From Oscillospiraceae bacterium (GTDB lineage: Bacteria; Bacillota; Clostridia; Oscillospirales; Ruminococcaceae), in assembly GCA_009783695.1 (NCBI GenBank), contig WRCY01000001.1, positions 1 to 64,000 on the forward strand: a DNA stretch of 64,000 bases, written 5' to 3'. The position numbers were made by a program, and so were the translations under genes. Positions 30,106 to 40,304 of this stretch are shown piece by piece; the first letter of the stretch is position 1, and every line of letters begins with the position of its first letter. A model generated the notes under the pieces. That model had not been told where the DNA came from. It ran no database searches and saw nothing but the letters and a program-made list of their open reading frames with translations.

Positions 30106-31353
30106 TTAAGTCCGGTACTCCGCATTAATCTTCACATAATCATAAGTTAAGTCGCAGCCCCACGCAACCGACCGGTTGAGCTCCGCGTTTTCTTCGCCTA
30201 AATCTATAACGATAATAACTTCGTCCGCAAGTAAAACCTTATGCGCCTCCTCGTCCGAGTGACCGACGCCTGCGCCGTTCTCGCAGACTTTGACGTCGCC
30301 GTTTTCAGAAACGATTCTCACCGAAACTTTTTCGGGGTCGAACTCCGCGCCCGAAGCTCCCGCCGCCATCATAATCCTGCCCCAGTTCGCGTCCGCCGCG
30401 AAAACTGCGGCTTTCACGAGGCTTGAGGAAATCACCGCCCTTGATATAAGTGCGGCCGCTTCCTCGCTCGGCGCGTTCATAACTGCGCACTCGATGAGCT
30501 TTGTCGCGCCCTCGCCGTCGCGCGCTGTTTCCTTTGCTAGGTTAAGCATTACCGCGCAAAGCGCGCCGAAAAACGCCTCGTAATCCTCGTTTTCCTCGGT
30601 TATCAGTTCATTCCCCGCGAGCCCCGACGCCATAACCGACGCCATGTCGTTGGTGGAGGTGTCGCCGTCGATATTGACGCGGCTGTACGATATTTCGTTC
30701 GCGTCCGACAGCGCCTTCTGCAGCATCGGCACCGAAATCGCGGCGTCCGTGGTGATAAAAGCGAGCAGCGTCGCCATGTCGGGGTTAATCATGCCCGAGC
30801 CTTTTGAGATACCGCCGATTCTGCAGGTTTTATTCCCGAGCGGCAGCGTGAATTCAAATGCGAATTCTTTCACCCGCGTGTCCGTGGTCATAATCGCTTT
30901 GCACGCATCCGTGCTGCCGACTTCGCTGAGCACGCCCGCAAGCACCGGTATGCCTTTCTCGAACGGCTCCCGCGTCAGCTGCTGCCCGATTACGCCCGTG
31001 GACGCGACAATCACGTCTTCTTTTTTTATTTTAATGCAGTCTGCCGTCAAGCCGCACATCAGCTCCGCGATTTCGATTCCGTTTGCGTTGCAGGTGTTTG
31101 CATTTCCGCTGTTCACGATTACGGCTTGCGCCTTGCCGTCCTTCAGGTGCTTCTGCGTAACGGTAATCGGCGCGCCTTTGACAATATTCTGTGTGTAAAC
31201 CGCAGCCGCCGAGCAGGGCTTAACGCAGTAAATGAGCGCAAGGTCGTCTTTCCCGCTGCTCGCCTTTATTCCCGCGCGGACTGCGCCGGCTGTAAAGCCG
31301 GCAGCCGCACAAACGCCGCCGTAAATAGGGTTCAATCCCTCAAAAGTTATCAT
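30106..31353 (-). CDS. argJ: Bifunctional glutamate N-acetyltransferase / ornithine acetyltransferase
   Basis: ATLLAFITTDAAI; start MITFEGLNPIYGGVCAAAGF after repeat RBS. Confidence 0.94.
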   Translation of the reverse strand: MITFEGLNPIYGGVCAAAGFTAGAVRAGIKASSGKDDLALIYCVKPCSAAAVYTQNIVKGAPITVTQKHLKDGKAQAVIVNSGNANTCNANGIEIAELMCGLTADCIKIKKEDVIVASTGVIGQQLTREPFEKGIPVLAGVLSEVGSTDACKAIMTTDTRVKEFAFEFTLPLGNKTCRIGGISKGSGMINPDMATLLAFITTDAAISVPMLQKALSDANEISYSRVNIDGDTSTNDMASVMASGLAGNELITEENEDYEAFFGALCAVMLNLAKETARDGEGATKLIECAVMNAPSEEAAALISRAVISSSLVKAAVFAADANWGRIMMAAGASGAEFDPEKVSVRIVSENGDVKVCENGAGVGHSDEEAHKVLLADEVIIVIDLGEENAELNRSVAWGCDLTYDYVKINAEYRT

Positions 31354-31504
31354 TATTTTATTAAGTCCTTTCTTCACAAACAAATTATGAAAACAACGTT
31401 TTCCCCGATTCAGTTTTGCTGTTTATCATGCTTATTTTCATTAAGTCCTTTGCTTCACAAACGAATCACAAAAATAATGCTTTCCCGATTCAGTCATTTT
31501 CATT
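31354..31504 (-). repeat. Two family-1 repeats in tandem upstream of argJ
   Basis: Two GTGAAG(C)AAAGGACTTAAT cores between argC stop and argJ start. Confidence 0.88.
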
Positions 31505-32410
31505 TTAAGCTTTTGCTCCCATCATTATATCAAAACACTGCACAGCCGCGCCGCTCGCGCCTTTGCCGAGATTGTCGAACCGTGCGCTCAGCAGTATCCG
31601 CTCGCCGTCCCCGAACACATAGATTTCCATATCGTCCGAACCGGCAAGAGCGTTTGCCGCGAGGAAACTTACGCCGTCGGAATCCATGAGTTTTATTCTG
31701 CCTGTTTTATAATGATTATTGTAAACAGTTTTAATTTCATCTGCGCTTGTATTTGGCAGCTGCAGCGGCACATTCACAATCATTCCGCTGAAATAATCGT
31801 CAATAACGGGACTAAACATCGGCGTTTTTGTAAGACCGCAAATCTTCTGCATTTCGGGCTGATGCTTATGCACTTGCGAAAGTGCGTAAAGCCGTGCGCC
31901 TGACAGCTCGGGGTTTCGCTGTGCGCTCTCATACTCTTCGATAAACGCTTTGCCGGCGCCGCTGTAGCCGGAAATCCCAAAGCAGCTGACCGAATAATCG
32001 GCAGGGATTATGCCCGCCTTAACCAGCGGATGAACCAGCGCTATAAACCCGCTCGCGTAGCATCCGGCGTTCGCGACCCGCTTGGAAATACGGATTTTCT
32101 CATACTGCTCCGCGCTAAGCTCCGGGAAACCGTAGTCCCAGCCGGGATGGGTTCTATGTGCGGTTGAAGCGTCGATTATGCGCGTTTCGGGATTCTCCGT
32201 CATAGCTACCGCCCCGATAGCCACCTCATCAGGCAGGCAAAGGAACACAAAGTCCGCCATGTTTAGGAATTTTTTGCGTTCGTCTGCATTTTCACTGAGT
32301 TCGGGCGCAATCACAAGCAGTTCTATATCCGTTCTGCCTGCAAGCCGTTCGCGGATTTTAAGCCCTACTGTCCCCGATTCGCCGTCTATAAATACTTTTG
32401 GTTTATTCAT
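31505..32410 (-). CDS. argC: N-acetyl-gamma-glutamyl-phosphate reductase
   Basis: MNKPKVFIDGESGTVGLKI, ANAGCYASGFIALVHPLV. Confidence 0.93.
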   Translation of the reverse strand: MNKPKVFIDGESGTVGLKIRERLAGRTDIELLVIAPELSENADERKKFLNMADFVFLCLPDEVAIGAVAMTENPETRIIDASTAHRTHPGWDYGFPELSAEQYEKIRISKRVANAGCYASGFIALVHPLVKAGIIPADYSVSCFGISGYSGAGKAFIEEYESAQRNPELSGARLYALSQVHKHQPEMQKICGLTKTPMFSPVIDDYFSGMIVNVPLQLPNTSADEIKTVYNNHYKTGRIKLMDSDGVSFLAANALAGSDDMEIYVFGDGERILLSARFDNLGKGASGAAVQCFDIMMGAKA

Positions 32411-32484
32411 TTTTATCAAGCCCTTTCTTCATAAGTAAATCATGAAAACAATGTTTCATCGATTCAATTGTTTTATTTTAAAAC
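32411..32484 (-). repeat. Family-1 repeat upstream of argC
   Basis: CAATTGAATCGATGAAACATTGTTTTCATGATTTACTTATGAAGAAAGGGCTTGATAAAA-ATG. Confidence 0.85.
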
Positions 32485-32485
32485 T

Positions 32486-32908
32486 TTACTCTTTAATATA
32501 AACTAAACTCATTCCCGCACCGTAATTATCAAAAGGGCGCGGTTTAAATCCGAACTTTTCGTAAAAAGGCTCCTTGCCTTTCGCCGAAGCGAGGTGAATA
32601 ACAACATACTCGCCGCTCTCTGCGGAATCGTTTATGAGCTTCAGCAGCCGTTCGTTTATTTCCCGCCCAAGCCCCTTACCCTGATGCTCTGGCAGAACTA
32701 CTAAGTCCGATATATTCCAATAATAACCGCCGTCACCTATAGCTTTTCCCATTGCGATTGTTTTACCGTTTTCCTTGGCAACCACAGTATACTGCGTGTT
32801 TTTGACACCTATATCAAACTGCCTTTCGCTGACCTCCCGCCAGCCGACCGAATCGCGCAGAGCTTTGTAATCAGCATACGAGATTTTATTATCATACGTA
32901 TATTTCAT
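32486..32908 (-). CDS. GNAT-family acetyltransferase
   Basis: VVLPEHQGKGLGREINERLL. Confidence 0.88.
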   Translation of the reverse strand: MKYTYDNKISYADYKALRDSVGWREVSERQFDIGVKNTQYTVVAKENGKTIAMGKAIGDGGYYWNISDLVVLPEHQGKGLGREINERLLKLINDSAESGEYVVIHLASAKGKEPFYEKFGFKPRPFDNYGAGMSLVYIKE

Positions 32909-33337
32909 TTAATATAACCTCAATCTTCGCGTTGTAGCCATATTCTCTTCTGTAAAACCGATTTTCTCCCAAAAGGCGTTCCCGCCTTCATTTTCGCTTA
33001 ATACAAAAGCGACAACAACTTTAATCCCCTCGCTTTTTATCATTTCGACAGACCTATCTACCAATGCCTTTCCTATGCCCTTTTCGCGGCACTCTTCCGA
33101 AACAGTAAGCCGGTAAATCAAGCCTGTTCTTCCGTCGTGCCCCGCTAAAATAGTCCCCGCGATATTCCCGTCAATTTCCGCTATGAAGCAGGATTTAGGA
33201 TTACGCGTCATAAATTTTTCTAAGTTCTCCCTGGAATCGAGCTCCGTGCATTTATCGCACTTGCAGACGCCCTCGGTGCTCCGCCAAAGCAAGTGAGCCG
33301 CTTCAATATCGGCTGATGCAAACTCCCTTATTATCAT
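32909..33337 (-). CDS. GNAT-family acetyltransferase
   Basis: VSEECREKGIGKALVDRSVEMI; start MIIREFASAD after repeat RBS. Confidence 0.87.
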   Translation of the reverse strand: MIIREFASADIEAAHLLWRSTEGVCKCDKCTELDSRENLEKFMTRNPKSCFIAEIDGNIAGTILAGHDGRTGLIYRLTVSEECREKGIGKALVDRSVEMIKSEGIKVVVAFVLSENEGGNAFWEKIGFTEENMATTRRLRLY

Positions 33338-33415
33338 ATTTTCATTAAGTCCTTTCTTCACCAATGCGAAATGAAAACGTCGTTTCCCCCAATTCAGTTT
33401 TATTTGTTTTCAAAC
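33338..33415 (-). repeat. Family-1 repeat upstream of GNAT gene
   Basis: GTTTGAAAACAAATAAAACTGAATTGGGGGAAACGACGTTTTCATTTCGCATTGGTGAAGAAAGGACTTAATGAAAAT-ATG. Confidence 0.88.
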
Positions 33416-33610
33416 TTTTTACCGCCTCTTTTTTTGTCTATACTGAATATTATACATTATATTTCGTCAATGTCAAGGAATAATATAATCATAATTGCAT
33501 AATATTCATTTTATTATGCATATTCTTTGTATATCAAAAATATTTTTCTCATATATTGATTTTTTGATATTTTCATGTTATACTATTATCATGAACAGGA
33601 GGCAAAGCAA

Positions 33611-33688
33611 GGTTGAAAATAAATGATACCAAATCGGGCAAAACGAAACTTTTCATTCTTGTTTGTGTAGAAAGGGCATGGTGAAATT
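33611..33688 (+). repeat. Family-1 repeat upstream of XRE gene, plus orientation
   Basis: GGTTGAAAATAAATGATACCAAATCGGGCAAAACGAAACTTTTCATTCTTGTTTGTGTAGAAAGGGCATGGTGAAATT-ATG. Confidence 0.8.
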
Positions 33689-34084
33689 ATGAAACTCAGT
33701 GAGAAACTTGAGGTTCTCATTCGCCGGGGCGGCATGAAGAAGACCGAGTTCGCCGAAAAAATAGGCATAACCTACCGCGCGCTCGCCAATTACATTTCCG
33801 GCACGCGCGAGCCTAAGAAGTCAGTGCTGCTCAAAATCGCCGAAACTCTTGAAACCGACATCGTTTTCCTCACTGACGACGCGAAAACCCTCACCCTCAC
33901 AAGCGAAGAGCGTTTTTACTTCGGCGCGACCTCCGAGGGACGCGGAATTCTGGACGCGATGTTTTACCTTGACAAGTCGCGGGAGCTTTTCGCGGGGGAA
34001 AAACTTTCTGAAGGGGATAAGCAGGCGCTTTTTAACTGTGTGACGGAGATTTATTTTGCGGCGAAGAACAAAAAGAACGTATAG
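33689..34084 (+). CDS. XRE-family transcriptional regulator
   Basis: MKKTEFAEKIGITYRALANYISGTREPKK HTH. Confidence 0.85.
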   Translation: MKLSEKLEVLIRRGGMKKTEFAEKIGITYRALANYISGTREPKKSVLLKIAETLETDIVFLTDDAKTLTLTSEERFYFGATSEGRGILDAMFYLDKSRELFAGEKLSEGDKQALFNCVTEIYFAAKNKKNV

Positions 34085-34111
34085 GACGGGGGGGCCTCCC
34101 CTGGTCATGAT

Positions 34112-34136
34112 AAAAGGGCGGCTATGCCGCCCTTTT
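34112..34136 (+). terminator. AAAAGGGCGGC-TAT-GCCGCCCTTTT hairpin
   Basis: Perfect inverted repeat with T tract. Confidence 0.85.
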
Positions 34137-34156
34137 ATATAATTTATTCAATCATA

Positions 34157-34747
34157 TCATATTAAATCATTTTCAATATCATTTATGATTTTATTTAAAA
34201 CCTGTTCCCGGTTTTTAGATACATCATAAATAACAGGGTTATGTTTTTGATATTTATTATAAAAATTCCGGCTGTATTCTATGCAGTGGTCTACATGACT
34301 TCTTAACTCGTTATCGCTAAGATTATATGTCCAGTCGTCCTCGGTATCGAACTTCCTTATATCGTTAAATAATCCTCCGGACGTTTGCCCGGGATAAATC
34401 AAACCTATAAGCAAGCAGTTATCTTTCCATTCGTCATACATTCTCAAAACAGGCAGCATTGCATTTAAATCAAAATAACCTCCCTCGAAAACATATTTGG
34501 TTCCGTTATGGCAACAGGAACGATAGGATAACCCGCCAAGGAAATGAGCAAGGAACGGTGCTAAATTAGCCGCAGTCTTTTCAGAATCATTAGGCTTACC
34601 GATTCCTAATTGAAGAAAAGACCTCTCAAACGCAGTGACAATTTCATCAGTGCCGATGACACTGTAATTCAATTCTTCATTTAATTTTTTTGCTAATGTT
34701 GTTTTACCCGCTCTTCCTGTGCCAAATATTATAATGCTTTTCTTCAT
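34157..34747 (-). CDS. P-loop kinase-like protein
   Basis: IIIFGTGRAGKTTLAKKLNEEL Walker A. Confidence 0.7.
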   Translation of the reverse strand: MKKSIIIFGTGRAGKTTLAKKLNEELNYSVIGTDEIVTAFERSFLQLGIGKPNDSEKTAANLAPFLAHFLGGLSYRSCCHNGTKYVFEGGYFDLNAMLPVLRMYDEWKDNCLLIGLIYPGQTSGGLFNDIRKFDTEDDWTYNLSDNELRSHVDHCIEYSRNFYNKYQKHNPVIYDVSKNREQVLNKIINDIENDLI

Positions 34748-34929
34748 TAAAAATTTCCTCCATTTTTAGGAGGGTGGCTCCTTTGTAAGAGGAGTTAAAT
34801 ATGAATTGCCCTCCTTATTTGCAACTTGTTTACAATAAAATATTTTTTCATAAAATATCACACCTTTCTTTATCAGGAATATCTATATTAACACAAGTTT
34901 CCTTGTGGGATTATTAATTACATCTATCA

Positions 34930-36069
34930 CTATCTCCCCAACACCCCGTGCGTTTCTTTCAGCTGCTCAATAATCTTCAGTTTCTGCGGGCATTTTTCCT
35001 CGCACACACCGCATTCAATGCATTGCCCCGCGTCCGTCCCCCAACCGATTTCCCATGCCGCCGTGCGCTGTTCCATCGGCTTATAAAGATTGCCGTATTC
35101 TGCCTTTGAGTAGCCGGTCAGCTCGTAAACCCTGTGGTAGTTCATCAGCGAAAAAACGTGCGGTATGTTGATTTTCTGCGGACATGGCATACAATAATTG
35201 CAGCCCGTGCAATACAGGTCGGAAAGCTTTTTATTCTCCGCCATCATCAGATTAATCTGCTCGATTTCATCGGCAGTCAGCGCGTTTTCAATGCCTGCGA
35301 TTCTTGCATTCTCCTCAAGCTGTGCAATATTCTGCATACCCGAAAGCGCAATGTCTACATAGGGATTCGCGGTCACAAAGCGCATCGCGATTTCCGCCGA
35401 GCTCTTGACCTCGCGCTTCAGCAAGCTTTTTATCACGCTCGACGGCGTGCCGAGCCGTCCGCCGCCGACAGGCCCCATAATAACAGTACCCAGACCCTTT
35501 TCTTTCGCGTATTTAATCGCGTCCTCAAGCGAGCGGTCAAGCAGGTTGTATTGCAGCAGCACCGACTCGAAAACCCCGCTGTCTATCATCGGAAAAATGT
35601 TTTCCGCCTTGTCGTGGAACGAGAATGAAAGATGTTTAATCAATCCTTCCTCTTTCAACTTCGCCGCCTCGTCAAGCACACCGCCTTTTACGCTTACTCT
35701 CTCGATTGTACCTGCGTTTATGCCCCATAAATGATAAAAATCCACACAGCCGGTATCAAGTTTCTTAAGCGATTCTTCAAGCTTCTCGCGCAAATCGGCG
35801 GCGGTAGCTTTCTCGCACGGATATTTCGTGGAAACGTAAACCTTGTCACGCCAGCCCTTGAGCGCTTTTCCTACAGCAACCTCACTGTCGCCGTCGCAAT
35901 AATAAGGCGCACTATCTATGTAATTAACGCCGAGCTCAAACGCCCGCTGCATGAGCGGGGTAGCAAGCTCATAGTTCACTTTTCCGCCCTCCGCCATCGG
36001 CAGCCGCATCGCCCCAAAACCGAGCAGCGACATTTTTATCCCCGTTTTCCCAAAATCCTTATAAATCAT
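34930..36069 (-). CDS. Aldo/keto reductase with C-terminal 4Fe-4S domain
   Basis: CTGCNYCMPCPQKINIP and CIECGVCEEKCPQ. Confidence 0.92.
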   Translation of the reverse strand: MIYKDFGKTGIKMSLLGFGAMRLPMAEGGKVNYELATPLMQRAFELGVNYIDSAPYYCDGDSEVAVGKALKGWRDKVYVSTKYPCEKATAADLREKLEESLKKLDTGCVDFYHLWGINAGTIERVSVKGGVLDEAAKLKEEGLIKHLSFSFHDKAENIFPMIDSGVFESVLLQYNLLDRSLEDAIKYAKEKGLGTVIMGPVGGGRLGTPSSVIKSLLKREVKSSAEIAMRFVTANPYVDIALSGMQNIAQLEENARIAGIENALTADEIEQINLMMAENKKLSDLYCTGCNYCMPCPQKINIPHVFSLMNYHRVYELTGYSKAEYGNLYKPMEQRTAAWEIGWGTDAGQCIECGVCEEKCPQKLKIIEQLKETHGVLGR

Positions 36070-36298
36070 TTTTTCAACAAGTCCTTTCTTCACCTATACG
36101 GCATGAAAACATCGTTTTCCCCGATATAGTAATTTTTTATTCTAAACTTTCAACAAGTCCTTTCTTCATCTATACGGCATGAAAACATCGTTTTCCCCGA
36201 TTTAGTAATTTTTTATTTTAAACTTTCAACAAGTCCTTTCTTCATCTATACGGCATGAAAACATCGTTTTCCCGATTCGGCAGTTTTTATTTTAGATT
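36070..36298 (-). repeat. Three tandem family-1 repeats, 76-bp period, upstream of aldo/keto reductase
   Basis: CAACAAGTCCTTTCTTCA starts at 36075, 36151, 36227. Confidence 0.93.
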
Positions 36299-36374
36299 TT
36301 CCCTGAATACAATATTTGAGCGGGGTAGCGCACTGCGCGTACCCCACCTGTAAATCATCTGCATTTTTAAAAGC

Positions 36375-37073
36375 CTACGCTGTTGCCGAAAATTTATCGC
36401 CCGTTTTAAACATATCCTGCGCGCCCACCTTGAAAAGGTCCATGTAGTCGGAATTGACGTATCTTGTGCTGGTTCTCGTCACGCCGCCGGAAACGTAATT
36501 CTTGCCACATTCGGGGCAGGTATCTGTTTTAATCTGCACGCTTTGGGTTAAAATACGCCTGTCGCTGTCGCCTGCGACTTTCTGATGCTCGCGCCGGACG
36601 TGCTCCATCTCGTGCGCCATAACCTTGTACGCTGCTTCTGCCGGTTTCATTTTCGCAGGCTTTTGAAATGAAACTGCCGAGTCTGCCGACCGGTCAACAT
36701 AGCGCCTGTTTTTGCAGGTTTCGCACTCACACAGCGGGCAGTTGATGTGCGAGTCGCTGTGCTCGTTCCGGATGTGGCTGTTTGCGTGTTCGTTCTTGGT
36801 TTTGTACGCATCCGGCTTATAATTCCCGCCGATGTCGAACATCTTTTCGAGATGCTCTTTATGCGCTTCTTTCCTTGCCTCGGAATCTTTCGTGATTCCG
36901 TCGGGGTCGTACCCGGATTGCTTTTCCACTGCGTATACCCTTTGAGAATCTTCGAGCCCTGCGTTCGCTTTTTCGCTCTTCATGCGCGAATATGCCGAAC
37001 CCTGGGCATATTTGTTTGCATCGTCAATATAATTAAACCTATGCCCGTAGTATTGCGCTACCATTCCGGTCAC
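36375..37073 (-). CDS. Putative metalloprotease-like protein with HEMEH motif and Cys clusters
   Basis: CPLCECETCKNRRYVDRS, VMAHEMEHVRREH, CPECGKNYVSGG. Confidence 0.6.
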   Translation of the reverse strand: MTGMVAQYYGHRFNYIDDANKYAQGSAYSRMKSEKANAGLEDSQRVYAVEKQSGYDPDGITKDSEARKEAHKEHLEKMFDIGGNYKPDAYKTKNEHANSHIRNEHSDSHINCPLCECETCKNRRYVDRSADSAVSFQKPAKMKPAEAAYKVMAHEMEHVRREHQKVAGDSDRRILTQSVQIKTDTCPECGKNYVSGGVTRTSTRYVNSDYMDLFKVGAQDMFKTGDKFSATA

Positions 37074-37282
37074 CCCTTTCTAAAAATTTAGCCATTTATA
37101 CACTATAAGAATAACATATGACGTAAATTTTGTCAATAGATTTTATTAAATTTTGTCAATAAAGTCAATTTTTTCCTGCGTTTCTGTAAAAATTAAATAA
37201 ACTTTTAAAACCCGCTCTAAATTTTTTATTTTTTCTGCCGATATAAAAAATAACTTGGATTATACAAAAATGGAGAAATGTA

Positions 37283-38047
37283 ATGAGGGTTAGCTTTAAC
37301 AGTGAAGTTGCGGCGAACGCAGCCAAGGCGGCGAGAAATGCAAGAATAAATTTCAACCCGCGGGACGGGGAAAATCGCTTTGCCGAAAGCGGCAGAATCG
37401 AGAGCTTACGCGACCGGATTAGCCAAATCCGCGAGCGGATATACGAGATTAACACCGACCCGAATCTTTCGAGCGAAACTAAGGCAAATATGGTTAAAGA
37501 ACTCACAGAGAGCATTTACGCGCTTGAGCTTGACATAGAATATCTCTCGCACGAGTTAAGGCGCAAAATAGAAGAGGAGCAAGAACATAACGGCCTTCTT
37601 TCCGATAAAAACAACGCTAAAAACTACGATACTTACACAGAAGAAAAAAGAGCCGAACGATACCAAAAGTACGTCGGCGTAACAGAGGGCGTAATGGCGC
37701 GTTTCCTTGAAGAAAAAGAAGCCGAAGCCGCCGCACGGACGGAAAAACTCGCTCAATCCGAGCAGAAGCAGGAAAAACCCGATGAAAGCCTTGAGAAGAA
37801 TACACTTTTAGAATATAATGCGGGCAGCTCAGCGGCGCCAAGCTCGCTCGAAGATATTTCGGCAGCGGGCGCGGGACTTGACAAGGCCGAAACCATACTT
37901 CAGTCTACACGTAGGCTGGAACGGGAAACGGAGCTGAGGGAAGCCGCGTTCCTCAAAAGCGGCAACAGAGCGCATATCGACTCAATTTTAAAGGCAAAAA
38001 CGCAAATCAGAATAAACCGAACAAACCCGCTTAACGGATTAAAATAA
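37283..38047 (+). CDS. Hypothetical coiled-coil protein
   Basis: Long ORF, charged helical composition. Confidence 0.6.
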   Translation: MRVSFNSEVAANAAKAARNARINFNPRDGENRFAESGRIESLRDRISQIRERIYEINTDPNLSSETKANMVKELTESIYALELDIEYLSHELRRKIEEEQEHNGLLSDKNNAKNYDTYTEEKRAERYQKYVGVTEGVMARFLEEKEAEAAARTEKLAQSEQKQEKPDESLEKNTLLEYNAGSSAAPSSLEDISAAGAGLDKAETILQSTRRLERETELREAAFLKSGNRAHIDSILKAKTQIRINRTNPLNGLK

Positions 38048-38050
38048 TAA

Positions 38051-38201
38051 GTTTAGAATAAAATATTACTGTATTAGGAAAACGATATTTTCATGCCATA
38101 TTAGTGAAGAAAGGACTTAATGAAAGTTCAGAATAAAAACTATCGAATCGGGAAAACGATGCTTTTATACTGTATTGGTAAAGAAAGGACTTAATGAAAA
38201 C
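38051..38201 (+). repeat. Two tandem family-1 repeats upstream of GH3 gene
   Basis: Two GGGAAAACGAT..GAAGAAAGGACTTAATGAAA-type units; second ends at GTG 38202. Confidence 0.88.
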
Positions 38202-40304
38202 GTGAGTATTAACGATTACAAATCCGCCGCTCGCTCCCTCATTTCGCAGATGACCCTGGAAGAAAAAGTATCGCAGATGCTGCACAATTCTGCGGCGATT
38301 CCGCGGCTGGGGATTCCTGCTTACAACTGGTGGAACGAGGCTTTGCACGGCGTTGCGCGCGCCGGAACGGCGACGGTTTTCCCGCAGGCAATCGCGATGG
38401 CGGCGATGTTTGACGAGGATTTAATTCACGAGGTTGCAACAGCGATTTCCGACGAGGGCCGCGCAAAACACCACGCCTGCGTCCGTGAGGGCGACAGGGA
38501 TATTTACAAGGGGCTGACGTTCTGGTCGCCTAACATCAATATTTTCCGCGACCCGCGCTGGGGCAGAGGTCACGAAACCTACGGCGAGGACCCGTATCTG
38601 ACCTCTCGCCTGGGAATAAAATTTGTGCAGGGTTTACAGGGCGATGATGAAAACTGCCTGAAAACCGCCGCCTGCGCCAAGCATTTCGCGGTACACTCGG
38701 GACCCGAGGAACTGCGTCATGAATTCAACGCCGAGTGCGATGATTACGACCTTTGGAATACATATTTACCGCACTTTGAGGCAATGGTTTACGAGGCAAA
38801 CGTGGAGGGTTTCATGCCTGCGTACAACCGTACAAACGGCGAGCCCTGCTGCGGTTCAAAGGCGCTGCTGCAGGATATTTTGCACGGGAAGTGGGGCTTT
38901 GACGGCTATGTAACGTCCGACTGCTGGGCGGTTAAGGATTTCCACGAGAAGCACAAAGTCACAGCGAACGCTACTGAATCAGCTGCGCTTGCCGTCAGCA
39001 TGGGCTGCCATCTCAACTGCGGAAATTTGTATGGCTACTGTCTTCTTGCGGTTAAGGAGGGTTTGCTTTCCGAGGAGAAAATCGACGACGCTGTCGGGCA
39101 TCTTTTTGTGACGAGAATGAAGCTCGGCCTGCTCGGCGACTTTCCGAAAAAACAAGAGTACATCAATATTCCCTATGATGTTGTCGACTGCCCGAAGCAC
39201 AGGGAATTAAACTTGAAAACTGCACAAAACGGCATAGTTATGCTGAAAAATAACGGCACTCTTCCGCTTGATTTAAACAAGCTCAAATCCATCGCCGTGA
39301 TAGGTCCCAACGCCAACAGCCGAGCCGCACTCGTGGGCAACTACGAGGGCACGGCGAGCGAGTATGTGACCGTAATTGAAGGAATCATTGAAAAATCCCG
39401 GGGGAATATTGCGAGCGGAGGCTCTCCGCTGCGTGTTTATTACGCCGAGGGCTGCCATCTCTGGAGTGACAGGGTTCGCGCACTGACACTGCCCGACAGT
39501 TTGGAGTCCGAAGCGATTGCCGCGGTGAAAAGCAGCGATGCCGTTGTGGTTTGTCTGGGGCTTGACGTGCGGCTTGAGGGCGAGGAGGGCGGCACGGGAA
39601 TCGAGTATTCGAGCGGCGATAAACCGGGCATCAGCCTCCCCGGGAAGCAGCAGCAGCTTCTTGAAAAAGTAACGAAAGCTGCAGATGGAAAACCTGTAAT
39701 TCTCGTTGTGCTTGCAGGCAGCGCGCTTGCGGTTACCCGGGCACAGGAGAGCAAAAACGTCGGCGCAATCCTGCACGGCTTCTATCCCGGAGCGCAGGGC
39801 GGACGCGCTGTCGCGGATATTATTTTCGGGCATGTCAGTCCGTCGGGCAAACTGCCCGTGACGTTTTACAAAAGCGACTGCGACCTGCCGGAATTTACCG
39901 ATTACAATATGAAAAACCGCACCTACCGCTATTTTAAAGGCGAGCCGCTTTACCCTTTCGGCTTCGGGCTCAGCTACTGCAGGTTCGAGCTCAGCGATGT
40001 TATCACCGGCGAAACTGAAGTGCGTTTTACCGCAAAAAACATCGGCGCCTGTTCGGATATTATAAATCCGAATCAAGCGCACGGTGAAGTTGTGCAGGTT
40101 TATGCAGAAAATCCGAACGTGCGGGAAATCCGCAGCTTGATTGGTTTCAAGCGGATTGAACTTAAAGCGGGCGAGTCAAAATCCTACACTATTACGATTG
40201 ATAAAAACGCCTTTCATCGGCGTGACAAGAACGGCGATTTATACAGAATTCCCGGCGAATGGAAAATCCATGTAGGCTTCGGACAGCCTAACTTTATTAA
40301 CTGA
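38202..40304 (+). CDS. Glycoside hydrolase family 3 (beta-xylosidase/beta-glucosidase-like)
   Basis: HFAVHSGPE, GYVTSDCWAV, C-terminal fibronectin III-like; GTG start after the repeat RBS. Confidence 0.9.
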   Translation: MSINDYKSAARSLISQMTLEEKVSQMLHNSAAIPRLGIPAYNWWNEALHGVARAGTATVFPQAIAMAAMFDEDLIHEVATAISDEGRAKHHACVREGDRDIYKGLTFWSPNINIFRDPRWGRGHETYGEDPYLTSRLGIKFVQGLQGDDENCLKTAACAKHFAVHSGPEELRHEFNAECDDYDLWNTYLPHFEAMVYEANVEGFMPAYNRTNGEPCCGSKALLQDILHGKWGFDGYVTSDCWAVKDFHEKHKVTANATESAALAVSMGCHLNCGNLYGYCLLAVKEGLLSEEKIDDAVGHLFVTRMKLGLLGDFPKKQEYINIPYDVVDCPKHRELNLKTAQNGIVMLKNNGTLPLDLNKLKSIAVIGPNANSRAALVGNYEGTASEYVTVIEGIIEKSRGNIASGGSPLRVYYAEGCHLWSDRVRALTLPDSLESEAIAAVKSSDAVVVCLGLDVRLEGEEGGTGIEYSSGDKPGISLPGKQQQLLEKVTKAADGKPVILVVLAGSALAVTRAQESKNVGAILHGFYPGAQGGRAVADIIFGHVSPSGKLPVTFYKSDCDLPEFTDYNMKNRTYRYFKGEPLYPFGFGLSYCRFELSDVITGETEVRFTAKNIGACSDIINPNQAHGEVVQVYAENPNVREIRSLIGFKRIELKAGESKSYTITIDKNAFHRRDKNGDLYRIPGEWKIHVGFGQPNFIN

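Noticed and set aside
31430-31504. Separate small gene between argC and argJ
   Set aside because: Only a second family-1 repeat; no ORF of meaningful length follows its SD.
27086-33364. VKKGLNEN as a conserved N-terminal targeting peptide
   Set aside because: It is the nucleotide repeat containing the SD read in frame upstream of a plausible Met; it appears in front of unrelated cytosolic proteins.
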